Below, one piece after another: positions 1-8,763 of a stretch of DNA of 64,000 nt. The notes beneath the pieces are model-generated. The model worked only from the letters and a program-made list of their open reading frames with translations, was not told the DNA's origin and did not search any database. Source of the DNA: Ruegeria arenilitoris (GTDB lineage: Bacteria > Pseudomonadota > Alphaproteobacteria > Rhodobacterales > Rhodobacteraceae); NCBI RefSeq assembly GCF_013035425.1, contig NZ_WQHX01000001.1, positions 248,001 to 312,000 of the forward strand, given 5' to 3'. Numbering within the stretch: position 1 is the stretch's first letter; every line of letters starts with the position of its first letter. Position numbers and translations under genes: made by a program.

Positions 1-871
1 CATCAGGATCTGACGCAAGCCGATCACATGCCAGGACCAACGGGCTGTCAACTTCCGTTGGCACCGAGACCGCTGTTTCTTTAGGCTGGGCTGTTAATGC
101 TGCTGGAACCAAATAGATTTCCCTGTCGGGCAATGAACCGTACGTAAAAGGCTCTTGGTATCCGCCGGTTAATTCAAGAACCGAGGCTCGGACTTTGCGA
201 AACAACCGTCCTATTTCGAGGCCCGGTTCTTCTATGTGAGTCAGCAAGGCTTGGGCGTATGGGCTGTTCCGGCCATCTCCATCCAACGCAAGCGTCCCCG
301 CACGCGCCGCATAGCCTACCAGAACACCGCCCGGATCCACCCGCCCAAGACCGCGACCAATGGATCGGGTCGCAGAAGTCCGCGCCATGTTCGTCAAAAA
401 CGGATTATTTCGACAGGCATCGACTAAAACCACTTTTAACCCATTTGCCACGGAAACCGCGTTCACGATCGCATCCAGTCGGATCGCCTCGAACTCTATG
501 TCGCGATCGCTTTGAAGTGCTGCGTTCACCGGAATTAGGTAGTTGGTATTGTCAATTTCTATGCCGTGACCTGCGAAATACACCAACACCACGTTCGCAT
601 CAGATGCAACATCGGCAAAATCGCGGATTGCCAAACGCATTTCCCGATAACTTAGATTGGCTGCATTTGTGACATCGAATCCTATGCGCGTTAAAGCGTC
701 GGCCAAGTCATTCGCGTCGTTGGTCGCGTTGGGCAATACCGAAACATGAGAATAATCCGAATTTCCAATGACGAGTGCCATTCGTTTTTCGCTGGCAAAA
801 GTATCCGTTGCCGCAAGACAAAAGAAAGAAAGACCCAGAACCTTGACCAAACGGCTGAAATCAAAAAACAT
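1..871 (-). CDS. Secreted caspase-like (peptidase C14) protein, 3' part outside window
   Basis: The reading frame is open from an ATG at 871 to the window edge (290 codons seen), so the C-terminus is missing. Residues 1-26 look like a Sec signal peptide ending at DTFA/SEK. After it comes the C14 p20 fold: ALVIGNSDY at about 33-40, PNATNDANDLADAL at about 47-60, the catalytic His in VYFAGHGIE (H102) and the catalytic Cys in VLVDACRNNPF (C153). Bacterial proteins of this family are secreted or periplasmic caspase homologues (orthocaspases), often with C-terminal repeat or peptidoglycan-binding domains; that part cannot be seen here. No strong ribosome site precedes the ATG. It is divergent from the arsenic module and shares a 273-base intergenic stretch with it. 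The family call is firm because both dyad motifs are present; substrate and role are unknown. Confidence 0.88.
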   Translation of the reverse strand, partial: MFFDFSRLVKVLGLSFFCLAATDTFASEKRMALVIGNSDYSHVSVLPNATNDANDLADALTRIGFDVTNAANLSYREMRLAIRDFADVASDANVVLVYFAGHGIEIDNTNYLIPVNAALQSDRDIEFEAIRLDAIVNAVSVANGLKVVLVDACRNNPFLTNMARTSATRSIGRGLGRVDPGGVLVGYAARAGTLALDGDGRNSPYAQALLTHIEEPGLEIGRLFRKVRASVLELTGGYQEPFTYGSLPDREIYLVPAALTAQPKETAVSVPTEVDSPLVLACDRLASDPD

Positions 872-1123
872 GCAAGGCAACCAATCATTACACAATAAAT
901 GCCATATATAGCATAAATTGAACGTTTTACTGAAGTGTCGAAGGCAATCAGGGAAACCCGCCCAGTTTTTTCAAATATCAGATGCGTTGAATTCATAGTT
1001 CGGCATATTTTCGGTCTCGCCCGCCTAAATGAAGGGTGGAATTCCGGCACTACAGGACCAGTGGGCAGGAAATACCAAGTGATAAATAGTACATGGCAGA
1101 CTTTTCCTTTGCACTTTCGTATT

Positions 1124-1145
1124 TAATTCAATACTTCCGGAATTA
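1124..1145 (+). promoter_or_regulatory. Inverted repeat before the arsR relic (possible old ArsR operator)
   Basis: TAATTC at 1124-1129 is mirrored by GAATTA at 1140-1145 with a 10-base spacer, just before and touching the ATG of the arsR relic. ArsR repressors bind short A/T-rich inverted repeats in front of their own operons, so this may be a leftover operator. The match is short and could be chance. Confidence 0.25.
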
Positions 1146-1297
1146 TGGAAATAATAAACACTGATCGACTCGCCACTCTGGACCATCCACAAAGATTGGC
1201 TCTGTTTCGACTGCTCTGCAGGCGACGCCCGGATCGCGTCGCACTGCAGAGGGCTGTTGACGACGTAGCAAAGACGAATGAGGGAGCTTCTGCGTGA
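1145..1297 (+). pseudogene. Internal-deletion relic of an ArsR (probably ArsR-ArsC) gene
   Basis: A 50-codon frame starts at ATG 1145 and ends in TGA 1295-1297, overlapping the GTG of the next gene. Its first half (about residues 8-31, TLDHPQRLALFRLL then RRRPDRV) reads like the first helices of an ArsR-family winged-helix repressor. It then jumps to a helix-like tail ([18 protein letters not shown]) that resembles the C-terminus of a low-molecular-weight arsenate reductase. The DNA-recognition helix and the metal-binding cysteines are absent, so it cannot work as a repressor. In related bacteria an ArsR or ArsR-ArsC fusion commonly precedes the GAPDH-ArsJ pair. The simplest reading is an in-frame deletion between two similar DRV-coding stretches. 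The ArsC origin of the tail is inference. A short unrelated peptide or leader is the alternative. Confidence 0.5.
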
Positions 1298-2292
1298 CTA
1301 CCTATGCATTGAACGGTCTTGGACGGATCGGAAAACTGGCCCTGAAACCCCTGCTTGAGCGAGGCGCAAAAATCGCCTGGATCAACGACGCAGTCGGAGA
1401 CCCGCAAATGCACGCTCATCTGCTGGAATTCGATACAGTGCACGGTCGTTGGGACGCTGAGATTTTGCATGATGCCGATGCCATAACAATCGATGGCACG
1501 CGCCTGCCTTTTGTGGGGGTTACAGATATCGCTGACTTGCCTTTAGGTGAGGTCGACGTCGTGATTGACTGCACAGGTGTTTTCAAAACCGAAGCCAAAA
1601 TCGAACCGTACTTTGAGGCAGGAGTAAAGAAAGTGGTTGTTTCGGCTCCGGTTAAGGATGGCGATGCAGCCAATATTGTTTACGGCGTAAACCACAAAAT
1701 ATTCGAAGCTGACCGCCACCGAATTGTGACCGCCGCTAGTTGTACTACAAATTGCCTGGCGCCGGTGGTGAAAGTCATTCACGAAAATCTAGGCATAAAA
1801 CATGGCTCGATGACAACAATTCATGATGTTACGAATACACAAACCATAGTGGACCGACCGGCCAAAGACCTGCGTCGCGCACGTTCGGCCCTGAACTCGC
1901 TGATCCCGACAACAACCGGAAGCGCAACAGCAATCACCTTGATCTACCCTGAACTCAAAGGACGATTGAACGGTCATGCCGTTCGCGTGCCCTTGCTCAA
2001 TGCCTCGCTCACGGACTGCGTATTCGAAGTTGAGCGTGAAACAACGGTTGAAGAAGTCAACTCGCTTTTCAAAGCCGCATCGCAAAGCGAACTAAAGGGC
2101 ATTCTGGGCTACGAAGAGCGCCCGCTTGTTTCAACCGATTACACCAACGATCAACGTTCCAGTATCGTGGATGCATTGTCGACGATGGTGGTCAACGGCA
2201 CCCAAGTTAAAATCTACGCCTGGTATGACAACGAAATGGGCTATGCCCACCGCTTGGTAGATGTGGCATTTATGGTCGGAGGCTCGGCGTGA
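1294..2292 (+). CDS. ArsJ-associated glyceraldehyde-3-phosphate dehydrogenase
   Basis: This is a 332-residue GAPDH. The N-terminal Rossmann motif NGLGRIGK lies at residues 7-14, the catalytic Cys at C150 in SCTTNC, the active-site His near residue 178 in HDVTNTQ, and [11 protein letters not shown] near the C-terminus. GAPDHs of this clade lie next to arsJ. They use arsenate in place of phosphate to form unstable 1-arseno-3-phosphoglycerate, which ArsJ exports, giving arsenate resistance. The start is GTG at 1294, overlapping the TGA of the arsR relic, and the stop overlaps the arsJ start by four bases, so translation is probably coupled along the operon. With the local regulator broken, arsenic control is doubtful. 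It could also serve glycolysis, but the arsJ linkage argues for resistance. Confidence 0.9.
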   Translation: MTTYALNGLGRIGKLALKPLLERGAKIAWINDAVGDPQMHAHLLEFDTVHGRWDAEILHDADAITIDGTRLPFVGVTDIADLPLGEVDVVIDCTGVFKTEAKIEPYFEAGVKKVVVSAPVKDGDAANIVYGVNHKIFEADRHRIVTAASCTTNCLAPVVKVIHENLGIKHGSMTTIHDVTNTQTIVDRPAKDLRRARSALNSLIPTTTGSATAITLIYPELKGRLNGHAVRVPLLNASLTDCVFEVERETTVEEVNSLFKAASQSELKGILGYEERPLVSTDYTNDQRSSIVDALSTMVVNGTQVKIYAWYDNEMGYAHRLVDVAFMVGGSA

Positions 2293-3545
2293 CAAATGCC
2301 TCTGCGCGGCCCGAGGGGTTGTCGGCCTATGTTGCCGTTACAGCGGCTTATTGGGCATTCATGCTCACTGATGGCGCATTGCGAATGCTCGTGCTGCTGC
2401 ATTTCCATACCCTCGGCTTCACGCCGGTTCAATTGGCCTATCTGTTCGTGCTGTACGAAGTCGCAGGAATGGTGACAAACTTATGCGCCGGTTGGATTGC
2501 GGCGCGGTTTGGACTTACATCTACCCTGTATGCAGGCTTTGGTATTCAAATTCTGGCGCTTATAGCGCTCGCTCAACTTGATACGAATTGGGCGATCGGA
2601 TTGTCCGTGGTCTATGTAATGATAGTGCAAGGGGCGAGCGGGATCGCAAAAGACCTTGCAAAAATGTCCTCAAAATCTGCGGTCAAACTGCTCGCTCCGT
2701 CCGAGGGCAACGGCCTGTTCCGCTGGGTGGCTTTGCTTACAGGATCAAAGAATGCGGTAAAGGGGTTCGGTTTTCTTTTGGGCGCGGCTTTGTTGGCAAC
2801 ATTTGGTTTTTCGTCAGCTGTGTTGGGTATGGCCGCGATCCTGGCTGTAATCCTTGTTGCCGTCCTAATCGCAATGCCGCCAGGATTACCCAAAGGCCGG
2901 AAAGGAGCGAAATTCTCCGAGGTTTTCTCCAAATCGGCCAACATCAACTGGCTCTCTGTGGCGCGAGTTTTTCTGTTTGGCGCACGAGACGTCTGGTTTG
3001 TTGTGGGAATTCCAATTTATTTTTATGCCGTTCTGTCAGATGGAAGTGAAGCCGGAAACAGAGCTGCTTTTTTCATGATCGGCAGTTTTATGGCTGTATG
3101 GATCATCCTTTACGGATTTGTTCAAGCCTCTGCGCCTCGCTTGTTGCACGCGGCGAAGCGACCCGAAAGTGATCTTATCAAGGCTGCTCGGAAATGGGCT
3201 TGGTTGCTTACCGTGGTACCTGCGGCCCTTACCGCTGCTGCTTTGGTTTCGGAAGAACCACAAATCTGGCTAACGATAATCCTAATCTCAGGGTTATTTG
3301 TGTTCGGAGCAATTTTCGCGATCAATTCGGCGCTGCATTCCTATCTTATCCTGGCTTTTACTCAAGCTGAGCGCGTGACAATGGATGTCGGCTTCTACTA
3401 CATGGCCAATGCCGGGGGACGATTGATGGGAACACTGCTTTCTGGGCTGACTTACCAGTTGGGTGGTTTGCCGTTAATGCTGGGTACCGCGACTGCGATG
3501 GTCGCAGCAGCGGCAATCGCAACGGGATTTCTACGCGAAGAGTGA
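2289..3545 (+). CDS. arsJ: ArsJ organoarsenical efflux permease (MFS)
   Basis: A 418-residue major-facilitator-type membrane protein with about eleven to twelve hydrophobic segments. It matches ArsJ through the opening [20 protein letters not shown], the [16 protein letters not shown] segment and the loop [18 protein letters not shown], all characteristic of this family. ArsJ exports 1-arseno-3-phosphoglycerate made by the partner GAPDH, which lowers cellular arsenate. It sits in the inner membrane. The GTG start overlaps the GAPDH stop by four bases, and no other arsenic genes (arsB, acr3, arsC) are visible nearby. The gene looks intact. It is the last gene of the operon; no clear terminator was found in the 133 bases before the convergent gene. 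Confidence 0.92.
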   Translation: MTNASARPEGLSAYVAVTAAYWAFMLTDGALRMLVLLHFHTLGFTPVQLAYLFVLYEVAGMVTNLCAGWIAARFGLTSTLYAGFGIQILALIALAQLDTNWAIGLSVVYVMIVQGASGIAKDLAKMSSKSAVKLLAPSEGNGLFRWVALLTGSKNAVKGFGFLLGAALLATFGFSSAVLGMAAILAVILVAVLIAMPPGLPKGRKGAKFSEVFSKSANINWLSVARVFLFGARDVWFVVGIPIYFYAVLSDGSEAGNRAAFFMIGSFMAVWIILYGFVQASAPRLLHAAKRPESDLIKAARKWAWLLTVVPAALTAAALVSEEPQIWLTIILISGLFVFGAIFAINSALHSYLILAFTQAERVTMDVGFYYMANAGGRLMGTLLSGLTYQLGGLPLMLGTATAMVAAAAIATGFLREE

Positions 3546-3678
3546 TCGCCCTAATTGCTTTGCTTCCCAAATTTGCTGTTGGTGCAAGCAATCTGCTTTA
3601 AACACCAAAACCCAAATCTATTCACTTTTGTAAGCGGCAAAACGCTGGCAACGGCACTTGAAGGTAAACTTCAGCGTT

Positions 3679-4251
3679 TCAGTCACCGACCCTTTGCAAT
3701 CTCACTTCCCATTGCCCCACGCAAACGCCACCAGTTATCCCAATCTCGCGCTTGCGTGATCCGGTTGCGGTTGCTCGGAATGTAACACGCTCATGGATCT
3801 CGGTTTCGGACACTACATTCAGGAAAACATCGGAATAAAGAGTGGCAATGCCAGTTTCGTCTTCACGTATTTCGTAAGCGAACCCCCACCATTCATTTTC
3901 ACCAACTCGTTCCGCTATGTATTCATTCTCTAAGCGGTCTTTGGCATTGAAAGGTAAAGTGAACGAAAGTGATACTTCGCCTCCCATGGATATATATTCC
4001 ACGTATTCGGCTGGGCAGCCGTCTTGAGACAACAATTCGTATGAATACTTCCAAAGTCCGCTTTTTGGTTGAATGTCCTTTGCAACGGCGGAAGCGCAGA
4101 GACATAGACAAGCCGCCATAACAATGCACCTAATACCCTGTACAAGTCTAACAACCAAAAGCTGTACGATGAGTTTCTTTTGGAGATTGAGTAGGAGTGA
4201 ATTCCTCTTGAATTTCAAAGTTCCCGAATAGGTTTGCTGAACGAAAAGCAC
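3679..4251 (-). CDS. Hypothetical secreted protein
   Basis: A frame of 190 codons of no family I recognise. The first 44 residues are probably not all translated. A better start may be the ATG at 4119 (M45), which has AGGTG seven bases upstream and begins a hydrophobic stretch (MAACLCLCASAVAKD) like a short signal peptide. The annotated start is GTG at 4251, eight bases after the stop of the upstream lipoprotein gene. The mature part (KSGLWKYSYELLSQDGCPAEY onwards, about 130 residues) is rich in beta-prone segments with two cysteines, consistent with a small periplasmic beta-sandwich. The two genes are probably co-transcribed. Function unknown. Confidence 0.5.
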   Translation of the reverse strand: MLFVQQTYSGTLKFKRNSLLLNLQKKLIVQLLVVRLVQGIRCIVMAACLCLCASAVAKDIQPKSGLWKYSYELLSQDGCPAEYVEYISMGGEVSLSFTLPFNAKDRLENEYIAERVGENEWWGFAYEIREDETGIATLYSDVFLNVVSETEIHERVTFRATATGSRKREIGITGGVCVGQWEVRLQRVGD

Positions 4252-4258
4252 GCTGCCA

Positions 4259-4819
4259 CTACTCCAAGGCTACGTCGCCGCCGGAATAAAGATAGGTCCA
4301 TGCGAAAGCCAAAAACAGCTGTCTATTGATCGCGTTTCCAATAAATGTGCCAATCTCGACTGCGACGCCCCCGTTCGGCCCGGCTGTGTCGGCATCACTG
4401 CTAGATTCACCTGCATACATGGCATAGGCTTCGGATGGATGGCGCGATGCAAACACATCCGTGCTACCTTTTTTGTTATCAAGATTACATGAAATCAACA
4501 AGTTTTCAGGTCGGCCACGATTAGGCAAACTGCCAGTTTGTTTAAATTTGGGAACACGTACAATCTGCGGCGTTACAACTGTTGCACGCAACTGTTTTGA
4601 TTGAACTTTACACCGTGCACCGGCAACTTCAGTCATTGTTCCGTTGTTTCCCACAAAGGTCCGAACGAGAAGGTCGCTGGAGCCGCCATTGGGGGTAGTA
4701 TTTGAATCCTTCAAAAGGGTTGCCGTTACCGGAGGCCCTGAGACTGGCAGCGAAGGAGCCGTGCAAGCCGTGAGCAACAAGGTTGAGACAATCGCCGCGC
4801 AATTTAGTGATACACGCAA
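4259..4819 (-). CDS. Putative outer-membrane lipoprotein of unknown function
   Basis: The reading frame opens further upstream (ATG at 5128, GTG at 4846), but the best start is TTG at 4819. It follows GGAG by eight bases and gives a textbook lipoprotein signal, VSTLLLTAC, with the lipobox Cys at about residue 19. The longer frame overlaps the J-domain gene and adds a stretch with no protein-like pattern. The mature part is about 165 residues, Ser/Thr/Asn-rich, with three cysteines (in GARCKV, ISCNL and the lipidated one) and a hydrophobic C-terminal segment. No known domain is recognised. It lies directly upstream of another secreted protein of unknown role. Confidence 0.5.
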   Translation of the reverse strand: MRVSLNCAAIVSTLLLTACTAPSLPVSGPPVTATLLKDSNTTPNGGSSDLLVRTFVGNNGTMTEVAGARCKVQSKQLRATVVTPQIVRVPKFKQTGSLPNRGRPENLLISCNLDNKKGSTDVFASRHPSEAYAMYAGESSSDADTAGPNGGVAVEIGTFIGNAINRQLFLAFAWTYLYSGGDVALE

Positions 4820-5082
4820 AAGTTGATCTCCAGTCTTTCTTTTCACCGAATTTCTGCGTGTACTCTTTCCTGTTTGTGACGCAATTGAGGCGCTATTTGG
4901 TCTAAGATGAGATGATTGGTGACTGTGCTGCTCACCGACTGATATTGCTGTAAACACACAGACGGAGAAATCCCGTAGCGAGGCGTCAGCACTGAGCAAT
5001 GCCGTAACATGGCGCCTGCAGAGGACCACTGAATGCAATCGCGGAATCGGGAAATGAATACGCCGGGCTAGAAGAATGCCAA

Positions 5083-6480
5083 TCAGCCAGACTTGCGTTT
5101 GTATCGCAATATCTTCCTCATAATCCAAATGCTCAGGCCATGAACATAACAGTCGATGGCAAGCTTAAGCGAAAGGAAAAAGCTTCCGATACCCAAAAGT
5201 AACGCGAGAGAAATCGTCAGTATCGCTGTTCCAATGGATACGAGTGGAAAAGCTGCCACTGGGTAGACCAAGATATGGCTCAAGATTGGCGGAATGTGGG
5301 GGGACGCGAAATAGACAGCCACTGCACACGCCAGCCACATAAACCATGCGCGCATTGTAAACGTGTACTCTCCAACAATTGTTAGCGCCTGCGCGACCTT
5401 TTCGACGGGAAGCCAATAGCTCAGCGCCAGGAACGGAATTTGAAGAGGATGTACCGCCACGAAGCCGTATAATGCAATGAAACCGACCAATTCCGGGTTC
5501 GCATCAGGTTGGCGAGAATAAAAATAGGCGACGAGTGCTACAATCGCGATTGTCAAAATAATGTTTGAAGGACTCCGAAGTGAGAGACCACCTTGTCGGG
5601 TGAAATCTCGCCAGCTTTTGGGGCTTGGCGGGGTTTCAAACACCCCCTGCCCTTCGGCCAGCCGACTTGCAGCAAGCACGATCTCATGAGCGCCGCTGAA
5701 ACGCGATTGAAAACGCACGCTATCTGAAAACCAGTGAAAAGCTTCGTCCAGAAAGGCAAGGTATTCAATAGACACTTCATCAGGGAGCGTAGGAAGACCG
5801 GAGTTGTATGTAAGCTTCCCACGGATGCGCGAATAAAGCTGATCTTCGAAATACTCGGCTGCTTCCGGGTCCAGAAACACAGGGTCTTCCCAAAGCCGAC
5901 GCAATCGCGTTTCTGACGCCTCGCCCATTTCCGGTTTGAGTATCTCGGCACACAATGTTGAAACGTGATCCCAATCGGTGTCGAAAACAAAAATTTCATG
6001 GCCGAATTTTTCAGGCGGTTTTTCTAAAACTTCCGGCTCAATATTGTGCGGAGGATTTGTCTGCGCCACGACGTCCGCATCACTGTATGACTTATGGAGG
6101 AGATCATTCTCTTCTTGTACTGCAGTGTCTTCTGGCAGAGTTGCCGATACCTCAGCTTGGATATTGGTCGGCGGGTTTGCCTGCCCAGTGTCGCCCTCAC
6201 CGCCGCGCGGTGCAGCGGCAAGATCATTTTCTTCTGGTGTGGTGTTGTCTTCAAATCGGACGTTGTGTTCAAGCGCCTCATTGAAATGAAACCTCAATTC
6301 CTCGGCCATTTGCAGCGCTGCCTCATAAGCGTGGCGCAGCTCCTGAAATGCCTCGGCGTCCCTCTCTTGATCGATGCTCTTTAAGACACGGGCGTACCCC
6401 CGGCGTATGGTCTTTTTGTCAGTAACTCCATCTGGCAGCCCCAAGACATCAAAGGGCCAACCAGCCTCAGAAACGGACAT
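5083..6480 (-). CDS. J-domain-like membrane protein
   Basis: About 465 residues. The N-terminus (WPFDVLGLPDGVTDKKTIRR, then YARVLKSIDQERDAEAFQEL and RHAYEAAL) matches the degenerate J-domain of alphaproteobacterial DnaJ-like proteins that pair with an HscC-like Hsp70. The canonical HPD tripeptide is not present. A long acidic, low-complexity linker (about 85-165) follows, then a soluble region, then about five membrane segments from about residue 310 to the C-terminus. The start at 6480 is preferred over 6498 because GAGG lies six bases before it. It overlaps the end of the Hsp70-tail gene by 14 bases, so both were one operon. Role presumed to be co-chaperone at the inner membrane, but its Hsp70 partner here looks broken. 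Confidence 0.6.
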   Translation of the reverse strand: MSVSEAGWPFDVLGLPDGVTDKKTIRRGYARVLKSIDQERDAEAFQELRHAYEAALQMAEELRFHFNEALEHNVRFEDNTTPEENDLAAAPRGGEGDTGQANPPTNIQAEVSATLPEDTAVQEENDLLHKSYSDADVVAQTNPPHNIEPEVLEKPPEKFGHEIFVFDTDWDHVSTLCAEILKPEMGEASETRLRRLWEDPVFLDPEAAEYFEDQLYSRIRGKLTYNSGLPTLPDEVSIEYLAFLDEAFHWFSDSVRFQSRFSGAHEIVLAASRLAEGQGVFETPPSPKSWRDFTRQGGLSLRSPSNIILTIAIVALVAYFYSRQPDANPELVGFIALYGFVAVHPLQIPFLALSYWLPVEKVAQALTIVGEYTFTMRAWFMWLACAVAVYFASPHIPPILSHILVYPVAAFPLVSIGTAILTISLALLLGIGSFFLSLKLAIDCYVHGLSIWIMRKILRYKRKSG

Positions 6481-6904
6481 AGTTGGCCTCGAAATCATCC
6501 AGTATGGTCGTTACTCGCGCCCTTACGATTGCAATAAAACTCTGATCCTGTTTGGTCAGGGCCGATTCAAACTCGGCCAAAAGGTAAGATATTTCGGCGC
6601 GATCTTCGCCCAAGGCCATCACATAACATCGCTCCAATCGAGCTTTGACAGCGACGTTCTCTTGCTCATCTCTTGGGTGTACTTTGAGCGCCTCAAGCTT
6701 GGCGAGCCGCGCCGCAATGTCCTTTTCGTCAAGCTCGCCCGATAGTTTGTGCAAAGTACGGCTAAAAGCGGGTTTTTGTGTGTTAGAAACGCCCAATATG
6801 GAGTTTGTGAACAGCTGCTTCCTTGGCTCACGCAATCGATCGTAATTTACAGGACTTGAGCAATCAGCGATTTTGGCGCCTTGGGAAAGCACTGATCGTT
6901 TCAA
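6467..6904 (-). CDS. C-terminal fragment of an HscC-like Hsp70, probable relic
   Basis: From about residue 50 on, the 145-codon frame reads like the helical tail of HscC-type Hsp70 proteins (GELDEKDIAARLAKLEALKV, then HPRDEQENVAVKARLERCY, then two long helices). The ATPase domain and the substrate-binding beta domain are missing. The 44 residues before the tail have no Hsp70 pattern, and no Hsp70 coding trace is visible upstream in any frame. The only start is a TTG at 6904 without a convincing ribosome site. It still overlaps the J-domain gene, as in intact hsp70-dnaJ pairs. I read it as the 3' end of a deleted chaperone gene. The alternative is a short stand-alone helical protein. Confidence 0.45.
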   Translation of the reverse strand: MKRSVLSQGAKIADCSSPVNYDRLREPRKQLFTNSILGVSNTQKPAFSRTLHKLSGELDEKDIAARLAKLEALKVHPRDEQENVAVKARLERCYVMALGEDRAEISYLLAEFESALTKQDQSFIAIVRARVTTILDDFEANYVRF

Positions 6905-6945
6905 TAAAAGTTGTAGGCTCTACCTGCTCATCCCGCCCACAATTA

Positions 6946-7140
6946 TCACATCTGGACCGAGACAAAACTGGCGGCAGACGCTATTACAATGCTGTAAGCC
7001 AGTAGAAAAACAAAGATTGGTGTAATTAATTTAATAACTTCCATTAGGGCATTTACAGAGCCATTTTCATTCGGAGTACTTCTGATTTCTTCAGCGCCAA
7101 CCAATGGCGGAAGGAGATCTTTTTTACTTTGTTTAACCAT
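6946..7140 (-). CDS. Small single-span membrane protein, hypothetical
   Basis: A 64-codon frame with a polar N-terminal half (MVKQSKKDLLPPLVGAEEIR) and one hydrophobic helix near residues 36-60 (IKLITPIFVFLLAYSIVIAS). The start is ATG 7140 with only a weak GTGAG upstream. It lies 41 bases before the Hsp70-tail frame on the same strand. No family is recognised; it may be a real small inner-membrane protein or chance. Confidence 0.35.
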   Translation of the reverse strand: MVKQSKKDLLPPLVGAEEIRSTPNENGSVNALMEVIKLITPIFVFLLAYSIVIASAASFVSVQM

Positions 7141-7747
7141 TTTCGACTCACAACATACTACCGGGTGATTTTATCACTTCGCGTTTAAACTGGATGCTAT
7201 CGCCCAAATTTCAGTGCTTTTGCCAAAAATTTTGAACGAATATCGGCACAATGATACTCGCTGCGTTGTGATTGTTTACCGTTCTAAGGTGATACCGCAG
7301 TGATCAAGTGATTTCGGTTTTTTTCAGTACGGGCATTCGACGAAGCGCGATGACTACACAAACTCCGTTCCAAGGAAGTCTCGCGATGACCACACATGAG
7401 TCCTTGAATTCATCCAGACAGTCGGCTCTTCCGGCTATGCCTGCATGCCCACGTTTTCTGTCTTTTTGGTGTCTAAATCCCCGCGTGGGCGGGATAGTTT
7501 ACCCCAAGGCCGTCAACCAATTACATCTCTTGCGGTAACTGATAAGCGTGTGCGGCGATCGTTTGAGAGAATCACTTTTCAAGCGCATGATCATATCTGA
7601 TGAAATAGTAAACCCAGACTTCGTTTGGACGAGCGCACACGAAAACCAACGACCATCCATCGAAAATTCATTGGATAAGGCGGCTTTAAGTGTCTGAAAC
7701 GCTTTTATTTGCTGGCGCATGTTTGAGGATATGGTTTAGATCACACT
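7141..7747. other. Intergenic stretch with no convincing gene
   Basis: 607 bases between the small membrane frame and chaC. It holds a 73-codon minus-strand frame at 7499-7720 (MRQQIKAFQTLKAALSNEF onwards) and a 76-codon plus-strand frame at 7308-7538. Neither has a recognisable domain, a good ribosome site or a clear composition signal. The upstream control region of chaC must lie in its right end. Confidence 0.5.
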
Positions 7748-8506
7748 ATGCCTTTTCCTGACGATGTTTTCCGCCACACCCCAGCGCTTCGAGACCGGAT
7801 CACACCGCCGGATGTCTCCGAAATGCGGTTTGGGTTGGATCGCTTCGATGAGTTAGACGCACAAGCCAAGGTTGAAGGATGGCCACCCGGTTGGCGGATG
7901 GAGCACGACGCGCGAGAAGCCAACCGAAACGCCGTGCTTTCCGAACGGTTGGATCGCGGCTTGTGGGTTTTCGCTTATGGCTCGCTAATTTGGGACCCTG
8001 CAGTCCACGTGGAAGAATACCGTTACGGGAACTTGATGGGTTGGCATCGAAGCTTTTGCATGCGGCTCGAAGGCGGGCGCGGTACCCATGATCAGCCGGG
8101 ATTGATGGCTGCGCTCGATGAAGGCGGTCAATGCAATGGGGTTGTTTTTCGCATACCGGCGGAACTAGTTGACAGGGAAACCCAATTCATGTGGCGGCGG
8201 GAAATGTTTTCGGGATCCTATCGCCCAGTATTCTTCGACATTGCGACCCCTCAGGGTTCGGTGGAAGCACTGACATTTGTGATGGACCGTAGCAACAGGC
8301 GATACATGCCAAACCTTCCGGAAGACGAAGCGGCCAGAATGATTGCTTTCGCCGAAGGCGGGCATGGACCAAATTTCGAATACCTGGACTCTCTGGTGCG
8401 ACATCTTGATGAACTTGGTATCGCGGATCAGAACATGCGCCAGCTTCATGCACTTGCGGTCGCGTATAGGGGAAAGAAGAAAACCGACGGTTTGGAATTC
8501 TGCTAG
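7748..8506 (+). CDS. chaC: ChaC-type gamma-glutamylcyclotransferase
   Basis: A 252-residue protein with the ChaC fold starting near residue 72: FAYGSLIWDPA carries the YGSL substrate-binding loop, followed by GWHRSFCM and LEGGRGTHDQPGLMAAL. The catalytic Glu is expected in the segment around RREMFSGSYRP. ChaC enzymes cleave glutathione to 5-oxoproline and Cys-Gly in the cytosol. The 70-residue N-terminal extension before the domain is usual for alphaproteobacterial members. The gene stands alone, 257 bases before a secreted amidohydrolase, and may be a single-gene transcript. The family assignment is firm; glutathione specificity follows from the family, not from residues checked here. Confidence 0.88.
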   Translation: MPFPDDVFRHTPALRDRITPPDVSEMRFGLDRFDELDAQAKVEGWPPGWRMEHDAREANRNAVLSERLDRGLWVFAYGSLIWDPAVHVEEYRYGNLMGWHRSFCMRLEGGRGTHDQPGLMAALDEGGQCNGVVFRIPAELVDRETQFMWRREMFSGSYRPVFFDIATPQGSVEALTFVMDRSNRRYMPNLPEDEAARMIAFAEGGHGPNFEYLDSLVRHLDELGIADQNMRQLHALAVAYRGKKKTDGLEFC

Positions 8507-8763
8507 GTCAGTCAGACCGTCGCTTACGCTACTTTAATTCCCTGCGAGCAATTCGAAGCGGCAGATGGGTTGAGCCAAATTCAACCAGAGGACGCGGCGG
8601 ATCCCGCAGCGGAAAGTAGCCAGACGCCGCACACGTAAACATCGATTTCGTCGAATGGCACCGTCGTCCGCAACTCTCCTTCTTAAGTCCAAACTTGAAT
8701 ATTCCATCATTTGGATATTTGAACAAATGAGATATCGTGATTACTCGACGGGAGGAGTAATTC

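Noticed and set aside
4820-5128. N-terminal 103 residues of the long lipoprotein frame
   Set aside because: They overlap the J-domain gene and precede a clean lipoprotein signal peptide with its own ribosome site.
7308-7538. 76-codon plus-strand frame before chaC
   Set aside because: No domain, no ribosome site and no sign of coding composition.
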